A stretch of DNA of 39,925 bases. Source: an uncultured Lachnospira sp. Its GTDB lineage: Bacteria; Bacillota; Clostridia; Lachnospirales; Lachnospiraceae. Position numbers and translations under genes: made by a program. The notes beneath the pieces are model-generated. The model searched no databases and was not told where the DNA came from. It saw only the letters and a list, made by a program, of their open reading frames with translations. The stretch spans positions 1 to 39,925 of the forward strand of contig CAKRIN010000024.1 of the NCBI GenBank assembly GCA_934343805.1, given 5' to 3'. Below are positions 1 through 7,805 of the stretch, piece by piece. The first letter of the stretch is position 1; each line of letters opens with the position of its first letter.

Positions 1-713
1 CCACCCTTGTTCCATAATGCATTAGCAAATGTAGGAGCAAGAAGAAGAGCAACACCACAGTACCATGTATGTGTTGGAAGGTTACAGTATGTATACTCGA
101 AATTCCAGATATCATATGCAACAATAAACCATATTGTCATATCTGGCCAGAGCATATCATCTTTCTTCTTAGATGAATATATTCCCCACCATCCTGTCAT
201 ACAGAAAATATTGATTAGTCCGGCAATACCATTAACGATATTCCACCAGCCACCATAAAGGAATACACCTTCGTTAGATGCCCACCATGCACCAGAGAAA
301 TCTCCAGTAATCTGGTATGCTCTTATTGCTGATTCAAAATCAGATACAACAGCAATAAGAATATTAATTGCAACAATTATAAATGGCCATGGCTTAAACC
401 ACTGTTTCTTACCAAGTCCCCACTTGTACTTGAGCATAAGGAAACCAACAACTCCAATATCTGCTGCATATAACTTAGCATAATGAAACCATCCATTCAT
501 ATACTCATATGTCTGGTTGTTATGTCCTCCAAACAGACCTGCCTGAATTCCAATGAAGTAAACTGTCAGGATTGCTGGTATAACAACAAATATTACTATA
601 CCGCCTATCTTAGTACGACGTCCCAATTCATTGAGAATAACTAATCCTGCAAACACAAGCACCCATCCAAGCAACTGGGTCATTGCTGTGCTGCCATAAA
701 GTTGAAATAACAT
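1..713 (-). CDS. Conserved polytopic membrane protein, 3' end missing
   Basis: Partial gene: the reading frame is open from an ATG at 713 to the left edge, giving about 237 codons with no stop inside the window. The start is supported by GGAGGC at 721-726, seven bases upstream. The product begins with several hydrophobic helices (for example LLGWVLVFAGLVIL and IVIFVVIPAILTVYFIG) and is very rich in Trp, Tyr and Phe, including a WWNIVNGIAGLINIF stretch, so it is an integral membrane protein. I do not recognise the family with confidence. It may belong to one of the DUF membrane families of Clostridia (DUF5692 is a guess from memory). It is transcribed alone from its own promoter at 756-784, after the terminator of the upstream gene. 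Function unknown. Confidence 0.8.
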   Translation of the reverse strand, partial: MLFQLYGSTAMTQLLGWVLVFAGLVILNELGRRTKIGGIVIFVVIPAILTVYFIGIQAGLFGGHNNQTYEYMNGWFHYAKLYAADIGVVGFLMLKYKWGLGKKQWFKPWPFIIVAINILIAVVSDFESAIRAYQITGDFSGAWWASNEGVFLYGGWWNIVNGIAGLINIFCMTGWWGIYSSKKKDDMLWPDMTIWFIVAYDIWNFEYTYCNLPTHTWYCGVALLLAPTFANALWNKG

Positions 714-725
714 TGTTCACGCCTC

Positions 726-784
726 CAATCAATTGATTGATTTTATTTTATAAATATTTTATCTTATTTTTATTAATAATTCAA
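726..784 (-). promoter_or_regulatory. Promoter and 14-bp palindrome for the membrane protein
   Basis: On the minus strand TTGAAT (779-784) and TAAAAT (756-761) are separated by 17 bases, a good sigma-A promoter. Between the expected transcript start and the ribosome binding site lies a perfect 14-bp palindrome, CAATCAATTGATTG (726-739), which touches the Shine-Dalgarno sequence and could be an operator. The promoter is read from the sequence; the operator role is inference. Confidence 0.55.
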
Positions 785-825
785 GATATTTGTTAAAAAT
801 TTGTCGTATCACGTTATTTTATTGC

Positions 826-860
826 AAAAATATAGAGCAGTCTATCTTGACTGCCCTATA
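826..860 (-). terminator. Intrinsic terminator of the 129-aa gene
   Basis: Arms 831-842 and 849-860 pair over 12 bases with one G-U pair and a 6-base loop. On the minus strand they are followed by a run of T (complement of 826-830). The hairpin overlaps the last codons and stop of the gene at 842-1231. Confidence 0.85.
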
Positions 861-1231
861 TAACGTATTATCTGAGATTTCTTATTGTTAGCAACTACCA
901 GGCTCTGGCGTGCTGATCTCATATTTTTCTGTATAATTGAAACCCTTATTCCCTCAAACGGCTTAAGAAAGCTGTTGATCCCAAGTTCCTGTGCCTTCTG
1001 TTCAAGCCTTGTTATCGATGTCGCTGATGCCTGCCACTGTGCGTTAGCTAATGTCTGTTCAAGTCTCTTAAAATCAAAACTGCCGAAAAACTCCATAACT
1101 TCGCGTATATAAGCTGACATAACCCTCACATCTTCTAAATCGTTATTTTTAAACTTTGAATTGGATATGTCTATTCCAAATCTCTTAAGGTTCTCAATCT
1201 TATTCATTAATATGTGTGCAGCATCTGACAT
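842..1231 (-). CDS. Small helical protein of unknown function (129 aa)
   Basis: The ATG at 1231 is preceded by AAGGAAGTG five bases upstream. The product has no signal peptide or membrane segment, is charged, and looks all-alpha (for example LKRFGIDISNSKF and TSITRLEQKAQELGINSFL). Its size and helical layout recall a four-helix bundle such as an Hpt domain, but the HxxKG phosphorylation motif is absent, so I do not call it one. It is monocistronic: own promoter at 1272-1299 and own terminator at 826-860. No metabolic partner is evident from the neighbours. Confidence 0.75.
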   Translation of the reverse strand: MSDAAHILMNKIENLKRFGIDISNSKFKNNDLEDVRVMSAYIREVMEFFGSFDFKRLEQTLANAQWQASATSITRLEQKAQELGINSFLKPFEGIRVSIIQKNMRSARQSLVVANNKKSQIIRYIGQSR

Positions 1232-1271
1232 ATTATCACTTCCTTAAACTATTCTATATGTTTATTCGTAT

Positions 1272-1299
1272 ATAATATATCATAAAGCTACAATTTCAA
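1272..1299 (-). promoter_or_regulatory. Sigma-A type promoter of the 129-aa gene
   Basis: Minus-strand TTGAAA (1294-1299), a 16-base spacer and TATTAT (1272-1277), about 40 bases upstream of the start codon at 1231. Read by eye; the 16-base spacer is slightly short. Confidence 0.45.
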
Positions 1300-1309
1300 G
1301 CGACATATT

Positions 1310-2995
1310 TTATAATTTTTGAAGTTTTTTTAAAGATACGATCAACGCTGCTCCAGCGGCAAGCATCATAATACTGATGTAATATATTGCATTGCTGTCA
1401 CCTGTCTTTGTTGCATCCTCTGACTTCTGCCCTGTTGTATCTCCTCCTGTTGTTATATCTGCAGATTTTTCAACTGTTCCTATGGCATACTCAGAGAAAC
1501 GATCTGACTGGAATGTAAGCGTTCCCTCATCTTTGTTGTATGTAGCAGGAAGTTTCTCATATTCACCTTTATGTTCTCTTATAACAACATATTCCTTAGA
1601 TGCATCAAGTCCTTTTCCTACATTTAGAGTTATTGTAACTTTATTGTTTAATTCCTCCAGCTTATTAGTCCATACATCTGTTGTATTACCCTTATTAACT
1701 ATCTGCTCAAGATCAAGTTCAACCCAGCTGCTTAATGTTACTCCTTGTCCTGCACTGCTGTTTCCCATTGTTGCCTTCTGTACATCTGTTAATTCAGAAT
1801 CTTTAACTGTAAGTCTGAGATTACCTGATGCTATAACCGATGCTCCTCCTGCAATAGAAGCACTTTCTATTCCATCTGCCTGCACACTGCATATGTCATC
1901 TGTCTTGGCAAATACAGCACTAAGATGCAGATTAGTATCTGGCATCGTAAATGTAAATGTACTTATATCACTTCCTGCTGTTACTGTATTTCCATTAAGC
2001 GAACCTGCTACAAACTGATAACCATATTCTGGAGTAAGCTTTACTGTAACTATACTTCCCGGTTCAATAACGACCCTGCCATCTTTATTATTCTGGCTGT
2101 TATTTCCCTCTACCGGCGTAAGACCTGACCATTGACCTGTCTCTCCAGGTTTAACAGCAGAAAGAATCTCTACTGTTCCGTGAGATACTTTAGCATCTTC
2201 ACCCAGCCTGTCATCACTATTCCAGGTAACTGTATTAACCTTCCTGTCTATCTGAACAGCATATTCTCCGCTATTCTTTATCTCATATTCTCTTCCATTC
2301 TTAAGTACACCATCTCCAGATAATAATCCATCCGGATTCTGAACCATATATTTTGATTCGTCATATGTTACCTTTACAACATACACATCTCCTTCTGTAT
2401 ATTGTATTGATTTCATTCCAGCTGTAAGATCTTCCCATACTGATGCATTTTTTAACTTATACTGTACTTTAGCGTTATTGTCTGCCAGTCCGTCTACACG
2501 GATATCAATACGATTGCCCTGTACTGGTGGATTCTGTCCGCCTTGTCCCGCATCATCCTTAAATTCTATATGCGTTTCTGCCCCAGATGTAAATGTAATT
2601 TCCCCATCTCCACTTAACTGGGCACCTGTTGATTCAGCTCTTTTTCCTGAAACAGCACTGCATTTAACCTTAACACTATTATCATTAACCACAAGTGTAT
2701 ATTTCAGTCTGCCATTACCATTATCACCTTTGCTTACTGTCACATTAGCACTTGAAGCATTAATGTCATACCATGTGTTATTATCATATGTGTATTGTAA
2801 TTTACCATAGTCTTTCTGATATGCAGCATTATAATCACTGTCACTTGCTGCATCATCAAGAATTATTCCAACAGTAAAACCAGCTGCCTGTGAATTACCA
2901 CCATCAGCAACCGCTTTAACCGGAAAAGCCGCTGACGCAGCTATTAGTATCAGCATCATTAAAATTGCTGATATTTTCATCAGTTTCTTTTTCAT
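1310..2995 (-). CDS. Secreted surface protein with TGD-type cell-wall sorting tail
   Basis: 561 aa. An N-terminal signal peptide (MKKKLMKISAILMMLILIAA, likely cleaved after VKA near residue 29) is followed by two related beta-rich modules, roughly residues 40-150 and 160-255; each has an LSGDG turn near its end. Around residues 310-365 is a module resembling the divergent InlB B-repeat (VTVKLTPEYGYQF to FTFTMPDTNLHLSAVF). A later beta domain (about 365-510) precedes a spacer rich in Thr, Gly and Asp. The C-terminus is KTGDSN, a hydrophobic helix (YYISIMMLAAGAALIVSL) and KKLQKL, the layout of a sortase sorting signal, but with TKTGD in place of LPXTG. Role inferred: a wall-anchored binding or adhesion protein; the ligand is unknown and no sortase gene is in the window. 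Upstream control elements lie at 3000-3085. Confidence 0.85.
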   Translation of the reverse strand: MKKKLMKISAILMMLILIAASAAFPVKAVADGGNSQAAGFTVGIILDDAASDSDYNAAYQKDYGKLQYTYDNNTWYDINASSANVTVSKGDNGNGRLKYTLVVNDNSVKVKCSAVSGKRAESTGAQLSGDGEITFTSGAETHIEFKDDAGQGGQNPPVQGNRIDIRVDGLADNNAKVQYKLKNASVWEDLTAGMKSIQYTEGDVYVVKVTYDESKYMVQNPDGLLSGDGVLKNGREYEIKNSGEYAVQIDRKVNTVTWNSDDRLGEDAKVSHGTVEILSAVKPGETGQWSGLTPVEGNNSQNNKDGRVVIEPGSIVTVKLTPEYGYQFVAGSLNGNTVTAGSDISTFTFTMPDTNLHLSAVFAKTDDICSVQADGIESASIAGGASVIASGNLRLTVKDSELTDVQKATMGNSSAGQGVTLSSWVELDLEQIVNKGNTTDVWTNKLEELNNKVTITLNVGKGLDASKEYVVIREHKGEYEKLPATYNKDEGTLTFQSDRFSEYAIGTVEKSADITTGGDTTGQKSEDATKTGDSNAIYYISIMMLAAGAALIVSLKKLQKL

Positions 2996-2999
2996 ATAA

Positions 3000-3038
3000 A
3001 TAATCCTCCTACGTTCATCAATATTGTAGGAGGATTAT
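3000..3038 (-). promoter_or_regulatory. Perfect inverted repeat containing the Shine-Dalgarno of the surface protein gene
   Basis: Arms TAATCCTCCTAC (3001-3012) and GTAGGAGGATTA (3026-3037) pair perfectly over 12 bp, extended to 13 bp by 3000/3038, around a 13-base loop. On the minus strand the inner arm contains AGGAGG (3005-3010), nine bases before the ATG at 2995, so RNA carrying both arms would hide this ribosome binding site. No T-run follows, so it is not a terminator. The -10 element (3034-3039) overlaps the outer arm, so a transcript from that promoter would lack most of that arm. Confidence 0.75.
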
Positions 3039-3085
3039 ATATCTGATATTTATTTAATTGAAGTTGACAAATGTCCAAAATGTCC
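3034..3085 (-). promoter_or_regulatory. Promoter with upstream direct repeats for the surface protein gene
   Basis: Minus strand: TTCAAT (3057-3062), a 17-base spacer and a consensus TATAAT (3034-3039). Just upstream are two copies of GGACATTT (3078-3085 and 3069-3076) at a 9-base period, suited to an activator that would help the weak -35. The whole region lies within the 106 bases between the stop of the LuxR-type gene and the surface-protein start. Confidence 0.5.
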
Positions 3086-3101
3086 TGCATATCTGATTTT
3101 T

Positions 3102-4517
3102 CTACATTTTCCATGCGTAATAAAATTGTATCAGTCCCATTCTCTTAGATGTTGCAGTCTTATCATTAATGCTTGATATATGATTATATAAAGCCGTTCT
3201 GGACATATACAGACTGTCTGCTATCTTTGATACGTTCTCTTCTGACGATAATAATGCCTGTAAAACGTCTTTCTCTCTGGAAGTCAGATGAAAATATTCC
3301 GAAAACATTTGCAGCTTATCATTATCATCATTTATTAAATCATGTTTTAATTCTTTATGTATCTCTTCATTTTTATTTATCTGCTGCGAATATATATACA
3401 TAGATATACTTATAACCGTGAATAATATTAATGCTGATATTATAAGAGCCATCTCATTATTCTGCTCAAGCACCTTTATAGATATATATGTCATTATTAC
3501 AGCCGCAATATTATTAACAGCCCTGCCTAACCCGGCCCATAACGGCTGGACTTTCAGATAATACGATAACCGCATAAATGTAGTTGTAAAATATACAACA
3601 AAGAATCCTGCAGACATATAGAAAGCAAGCAGACCTGCAATAAATGGTCCTCCAAATACTATTACAACAACGCATATTACCGACAAAAGCGTTACACAAT
3701 ACATAATTATATTCATATATTTCCCATCAGCAATGTTATATAACACTACTGCTGCTAATCCACTCAGCGCAAGCATTATTCTTGGCCATTGTCCTATATC
3801 AACACTTCCATTAGCATGAACAATTGTAACTGCATTGTCCAGAGTTGAAAATATACATGTCATAAAAAGCACTGTAACTATCAATGCTGCCGCTGCAACC
3901 GCCGGCTTTTGTATTGCATCTTTCCCATCACGCTGTATTTCATTAGATGTATTATAGCGTTGTGCATCTGATATTCTGCAATATAATCCATGCACCACAA
4001 TGATCACATAGCATATCCCTAAGACTATTGCTTCTGCCTTATCATTATTAACCAGATTATTATTAATAAACTGCAGCGCTATACCAAGTGCATATGCAAT
4101 ACCAATATACACCGGTATTTTCCCTGTTTCATCTATGTTCTTTGCCAATATATAATGCATTTCGCTTCCTACTATGCCAAGCATTACAAATACAACGCAT
4201 CCGCCAGCAAGTACGCTGCCATATGATGCATGAATATTTATTAAACATATGCATGCAATGCCTGCGGCAATCATAAATAATCGCATAACTGCATTAATAA
4301 TGCAGCAATCATATCGTTCAAAAATTCTGTTTACAACCGGAAAAAGCAGGAAACCTATTACACTTATTCCCAGAACATAATTCTGGGCTGTAACTACATT
4401 TCCTGCATCAGTAACGTACATCATCATATTATCGTACATATATTCTGTTCCTAAGAATACGAAATTAAACAATGCTATGCTTAATATTCCACCATATATA
4501 TTTCTGTTAATCTTCAA
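3102..4517 (-). CDS. Twelve-helix membrane protein with C-terminal LuxR-type HTH domain
   Basis: 471 aa, starting at TTG 4517 with GGAGG (4524-4528) six bases upstream. Residues 1 to about 385 hold about twelve hydrophobic helices in an MFS-like layout. A charged linker leads to a LuxR-family DNA-binding domain at about 408-465, with LTSREKDVLQALL, the recognition stretch SKIADSLYMSRTALYNHI and a final Lys/Arg-rich helix. In the known family of this architecture the membrane part is thought to sense a signal and the tethered HTH acts at nearby promoters. Its start overlaps the end of the NhaC-type gene by 11 bases, implying translational coupling. The next gene downstream is the surface protein, whose promoter has paired repeats. 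That this protein controls either neighbour is inference. Confidence 0.9.
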   Translation of the reverse strand: MKINRNIYGGILSIALFNFVFLGTEYMYDNMMMYVTDAGNVVTAQNYVLGISVIGFLLFPVVNRIFERYDCCIINAVMRLFMIAAGIACICLINIHASYGSVLAGGCVVFVMLGIVGSEMHYILAKNIDETGKIPVYIGIAYALGIALQFINNNLVNNDKAEAIVLGICYVIIVVHGLYCRISDAQRYNTSNEIQRDGKDAIQKPAVAAAALIVTVLFMTCIFSTLDNAVTIVHANGSVDIGQWPRIMLALSGLAAVVLYNIADGKYMNIIMYCVTLLSVICVVVIVFGGPFIAGLLAFYMSAGFFVVYFTTTFMRLSYYLKVQPLWAGLGRAVNNIAAVIMTYISIKVLEQNNEMALIISALILFTVISISMYIYSQQINKNEEIHKELKHDLINDDNDKLQMFSEYFHLTSREKDVLQALLSSEENVSKIADSLYMSRTALYNHISSINDKTATSKRMGLIQFYYAWKM

Positions 4518-5853
4518 TAGAATCCTCCAGAGTAACTGTTCTTTTTCTCTCAGGAATAATATATATCCATATTAAAGAACTTACAAGTAAAAACATCGGA
4601 TAAAACATTTTCGGTAATATTTCAAATGCGGTTACATTATATCCAAGTTCAGATGCAGCCGAGATTGCAACCAGCATCTGTGCGCCATAAGGTATAATAC
4701 CCTGAAATATACAGGAAAATGTATCAAGCAGTGAAGCCGTCTTTCGGGATGTTATTCCATAATCTGACGCCATCTCTTTAGCAATTGGGTTAGCCATCAC
4801 AATCGCCACCGTATTATTAGCAGTTGCTATATCCATAGCGCCAACCAGTATTCCCATCCCAAGCTGTCCGCTCTTTTTACCACAAAACAGCTTTCTAATT
4901 GCATTAAGTAAAGCTTCAAAGCCTCCATATTCCTTAATAAGTGCGCACATTGCAGAAACTAAAACAGCCACCATACATGTTTCAAACATGCCTGATGCCC
5001 CGCTTCCCATATTAACCAGAAGCTGTTCTGCATTAATCTGTCCACTTACAAGCATTATAAATGTACCTGATATAATTCCGGTTATAAGAACAATAAACAC
5101 ATTCATTCCAATTATTCCACCTGCCATAACAAGAATATATGGAATAATCTGGACAAGATTATATGAGTGTGTTACTTCACCTGAAATATCTGTATTAAAC
5201 GACAGCACTAATATTATACCAAGTGTAACAATAGCTGCCGGAAATGCTATCCAGAAGTTCTCCCTGAACTTATCCTTCATTGCACATCCTTGTCCGTTAC
5301 ATGCAGCAATTGTTGTATCAGAGATAAAAGACAGATTATCGCCAAACATAGCTCCTCCCATAACAGATGCTATGCAAAGAGCTGTATGAAAACCTGATGC
5401 CTCAGAAACAGCAACAGCTATAGGTGTGATAAGTGTTATTGTTCCAACAGATGTTCCCATAGCCGTCGATACAAAACATGCAACTATAAATAGTACAGCA
5501 ACGGAAAATCTGGCAGGTATAATACTAAGCATAAAATATGCTACACTTTCAGCACTGCTACGTCCAACAACTCCTACAAATACCCCTGCCACAAGAAATA
5601 TCAGAAGCATTGTAATAATATTCTTATCTGCAAGCCCCTTTGCCATGACTTCAAGCTTGTCATTAAAGCTTAATGACCTGTTCTGGATACACGCAACCAG
5701 TATTGCAATAAGAAATGCTACAATAATAGGAACATTATAGAATCCCATTGGTATCTTCAACACATATTCCAATGTTATCCCTGTTCCAAGATATAATATA
5801 AGAAATACAAGTATCGGCAGTAGTGCTATCGCATTGGATTTCTTGTCTTTCAT
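4507..5853 (-). CDS. NhaC-family Na+/H+ antiporter-like transporter
   Basis: 448 aa with about eleven membrane helices. Family-like stretches are STAMGTSVGTITLITPIAVA, GGAMFGDNLSFISDTTIAA and a later ATANNTVAIVMANPIAKEM, typical of NhaC-type antiporters, which exchange Na+ for H+ or organic ions (malate/lactate in MleN-type members). The substrate cannot be read from the sequence. The ATG overlaps the TAA of prfA (TAATG), and its own end overlaps the LuxR-type gene by 11 bases, so it is probably translated as part of a longer mRNA. Shine-Dalgarno is weak (GGGTGA inside prfA). Pairing with a membrane-tethered regulator suggests ion- or acid-dependent control, which is inference. Confidence 0.88.
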   Translation of the reverse strand: MKDKKSNAIALLPILVFLILYLGTGITLEYVLKIPMGFYNVPIIVAFLIAILVACIQNRSLSFNDKLEVMAKGLADKNIITMLLIFLVAGVFVGVVGRSSAESVAYFMLSIIPARFSVAVLFIVACFVSTAMGTSVGTITLITPIAVAVSEASGFHTALCIASVMGGAMFGDNLSFISDTTIAACNGQGCAMKDKFRENFWIAFPAAIVTLGIILVLSFNTDISGEVTHSYNLVQIIPYILVMAGGIIGMNVFIVLITGIISGTFIMLVSGQINAEQLLVNMGSGASGMFETCMVAVLVSAMCALIKEYGGFEALLNAIRKLFCGKKSGQLGMGILVGAMDIATANNTVAIVMANPIAKEMASDYGITSRKTASLLDTFSCIFQGIIPYGAQMLVAISAASELGYNVTAFEILPKMFYPMFLLVSSLIWIYIIPERKRTVTLEDSIED

Positions 5854-6926
5854 TAATCATCACCCATCTTGGCAAGCTTTGCAGCCTGATCAGCTGCGAT
5901 ACATGCATCAATAATTTCCTGAATATCTCCATTCATTATCTTATCAAGCTTATATAAAGTAAGTCCGATTCTATGATCTGTCACTCTTCCCTGTGGGAAA
6001 TTATATGTTCTGATCTTCTCAGCTCTGTCACCTGTACCAATCTGGCTTCTTCTTGCGTCTGCCTCAGCATCATGCGCCTTCTGTGTTTCAAGATCATATA
6101 ACTTAGCTCTGAGAAGTGCAAATGCCTTCTCTTTATTCTGTATCTGTGACTTTTCTGTCTGTGAATAGATAACAATTCCTGTCGGATAATGTGTAAGTCT
6201 TACAGCTGAATCCGTTGTATTGACACACTGTCCACCATTACCAGAAGCTCTCATAACATCAATTCTGATATCCTTCTCATCAATATGGATATCGACCTCT
6301 TCTGCCTCAGGCATAACTGCAACTGACGCTGTAGATGTCTGGATTCTTCCATTGGATTCAGTTACCGGAATTCTCTGTACACGATGAACTCCTGACTCAT
6401 ATTTCATAATTGAATATGCGCCCTGGCCTTTAACCATGAACTCAACTTCCTTCATTCCGCCAATTCCAGTCTCATCTCCACTAAGGACTTCTACCTTCCA
6501 TCCCTTTGATTCAACATAATGTACATACATTCTGAAAAGCTCAGCAGCAAAAAGGGCTGCCTCTTCTCCACCGGCACCAGCTCTGATTTCAACTACGATA
6601 TCCTTGTCATCGTTAGGATCTTTTGGAAGAAGAAGTATCTTAAGTTCGTGCTCAAGCTCTTCAACTCTTGCTTTAGACTCATTAAGTTCTTCCTTTGCCA
6701 TTTCCTTAAGCTCTTCATCGGTTTCTTCATCAAGAATTGCAAGACTATCTTCTATATTCTTCTTGCAGTTCTTATATTCTGTATAAGTTGCTATAAGAGG
6801 TGCAAGACTGCTCTGCTCCTTCATTAGCTTTCTGAACTTCTCCTGATCATTAACAACATCAGGATTACCAAGCTCTGCAGTTATATCCTCATATCTGTTG
6901 ACTGTATCTTCCAGCTTGTCAAACAT
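5853..6926 (-). CDS. prfA: Peptide chain release factor 1
   Basis: 357 aa, close to the usual 355-360. It recognises UAA and UAG stop codons in the ribosomal A site and triggers release of the finished peptide. Visible features: an N-terminal coiled-coil domain (about 1-100), the PxT stop-codon motif as [12 protein letters not shown], and the catalytic GGQ loop as [16 protein letters not shown]. The residue after GGQ is Cys rather than the more familiar His; I recall this as common in related clostridia. It lies 31 bases after prmC, whose product methylates the GGQ glutamine, a classic pairing. GGAAAGGAACGGGTG precedes the start. Confidence 0.97.
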   Translation of the reverse strand: MFDKLEDTVNRYEDITAELGNPDVVNDQEKFRKLMKEQSSLAPLIATYTEYKNCKKNIEDSLAILDEETDEELKEMAKEELNESKARVEELEHELKILLLPKDPNDDKDIVVEIRAGAGGEEAALFAAELFRMYVHYVESKGWKVEVLSGDETGIGGMKEVEFMVKGQGAYSIMKYESGVHRVQRIPVTESNGRIQTSTASVAVMPEAEEVDIHIDEKDIRIDVMRASGNGGQCVNTTDSAVRLTHYPTGIVIYSQTEKSQIQNKEKAFALLRAKLYDLETQKAHDAEADARRSQIGTGDRAEKIRTYNFPQGRVTDHRIGLTLYKLDKIMNGDIQEIIDACIAADQAAKLAKMGDD

Positions 6927-6957
6927 ATAAACACCCGTTCCTTTCCTTATCTAAATC

Positions 6958-7803
6958 TTAATTATTCTTTCTGCCCATTACAACGCGGTTAAGTCCGGCA
7001 AGATCTCTTACCACATTGATATCTTTAAATCCTGCCTTTTCCATTATATCTGATACATCATCCGCCTGCTCACATCCTATTTCAAAACACAGATAACCAT
7101 CCTGTCTTAAATGTGCCCCTGCACTTTCAGATATTCTTCTATAGAAATCAAGGCCATCTTCTTTTCCATCAAGAGCAAGAACCGGATCATGAAGCCTTAC
7201 CTCTTCCTGTAATCCATCAATTACTGATGTAGGAATATATGGCGGATTCGACACTATTGTATCAAATATTATATCTTGATTTAATTCAGTAAAAAGATTA
7301 CTTAACATAAAGTCGATATTATATGCCTCAAGATTGTGCCTGTTCTTTTCAGCAACCGCCAGTGCCCTTTCTGAAATATCCACACCAAGTACCTTAATCT
7401 CTGGAAATTTCTTGGCAAGTGTTATTCCAATGCATCCTGACCCGGTACACATATCCAGTATATAATCTCCATTTCTTGTAACTTTCATAACCTCTTCAAC
7501 AAGAATTTCGGTATCTGATCTTGGAACAAGAACATCTCCATTGACCTCGAATTCATATCCATAAAAATACGCTTTTCCAAGTATATGCTGAAGCGGTATA
7601 TGAGCAGCTCTTTTATCAATGTATTCTTCAAAAGATAGAAAATCTTCCTCTGACAACATGCTGTCCTGATTAACCAGGTAAAATGTTCTTGTCATACCAT
7701 TAACAGCCGACAGCAGCTCATAACTATCATGTTTTGCATTATCAACACCATGTTCTTCAAGCTTATGACTGCCCCATTCAACTGCTTCTCTAATTGTCAT
7801 CAT
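6958..7803 (-). CDS. prmC: Release factor glutamine N5-methyltransferase
   Basis: 281 aa. It transfers a methyl group from S-adenosylmethionine to the Gln of the GGQ motif of RF1 and RF2. The N-terminal helical domain (about 1-90) binds the release factor; the Rossmann domain follows, with the SAM loop LDMCTGSGCIGITLA and the signature NPPYIP. It begins two bases after the DUF1385 stop codon without a good Shine-Dalgarno, so translation is probably coupled to that gene; ATG 7800 is an equally possible start. prfA is next downstream. Confidence 0.96.
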   Translation of the reverse strand: MMTIREAVEWGSHKLEEHGVDNAKHDSYELLSAVNGMTRTFYLVNQDSMLSEEDFLSFEEYIDKRAAHIPLQHILGKAYFYGYEFEVNGDVLVPRSDTEILVEEVMKVTRNGDYILDMCTGSGCIGITLAKKFPEIKVLGVDISERALAVAEKNRHNLEAYNIDFMLSNLFTELNQDIIFDTIVSNPPYIPTSVIDGLQEEVRLHDPVLALDGKEDGLDFYRRISESAGAHLRQDGYLCFEIGCEQADDVSDIMEKAGFKDINVVRDLAGLNRVVMGRKNN

Positions 7804-7805
7804 AT

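Noticed and set aside
1392..2018. Open frame of 208 codons on the plus strand inside the surface protein gene
   Set aside because: Antisense to a gene with signal peptide, repeat modules and sorting tail; shadow.
3001..3037. Hairpin as terminator of the LuxR-type gene
   Set aside because: No T-run follows the stem on the minus strand and it contains the ribosome binding site of the next gene, so control or operator function is more likely.
5853..6926. Cys after the GGQ motif of RF1 as an anomaly
   Set aside because: The GGQ itself is intact and, as I recall, GGQC occurs in related clostridial RF1 proteins, so it is probably lineage-typical.
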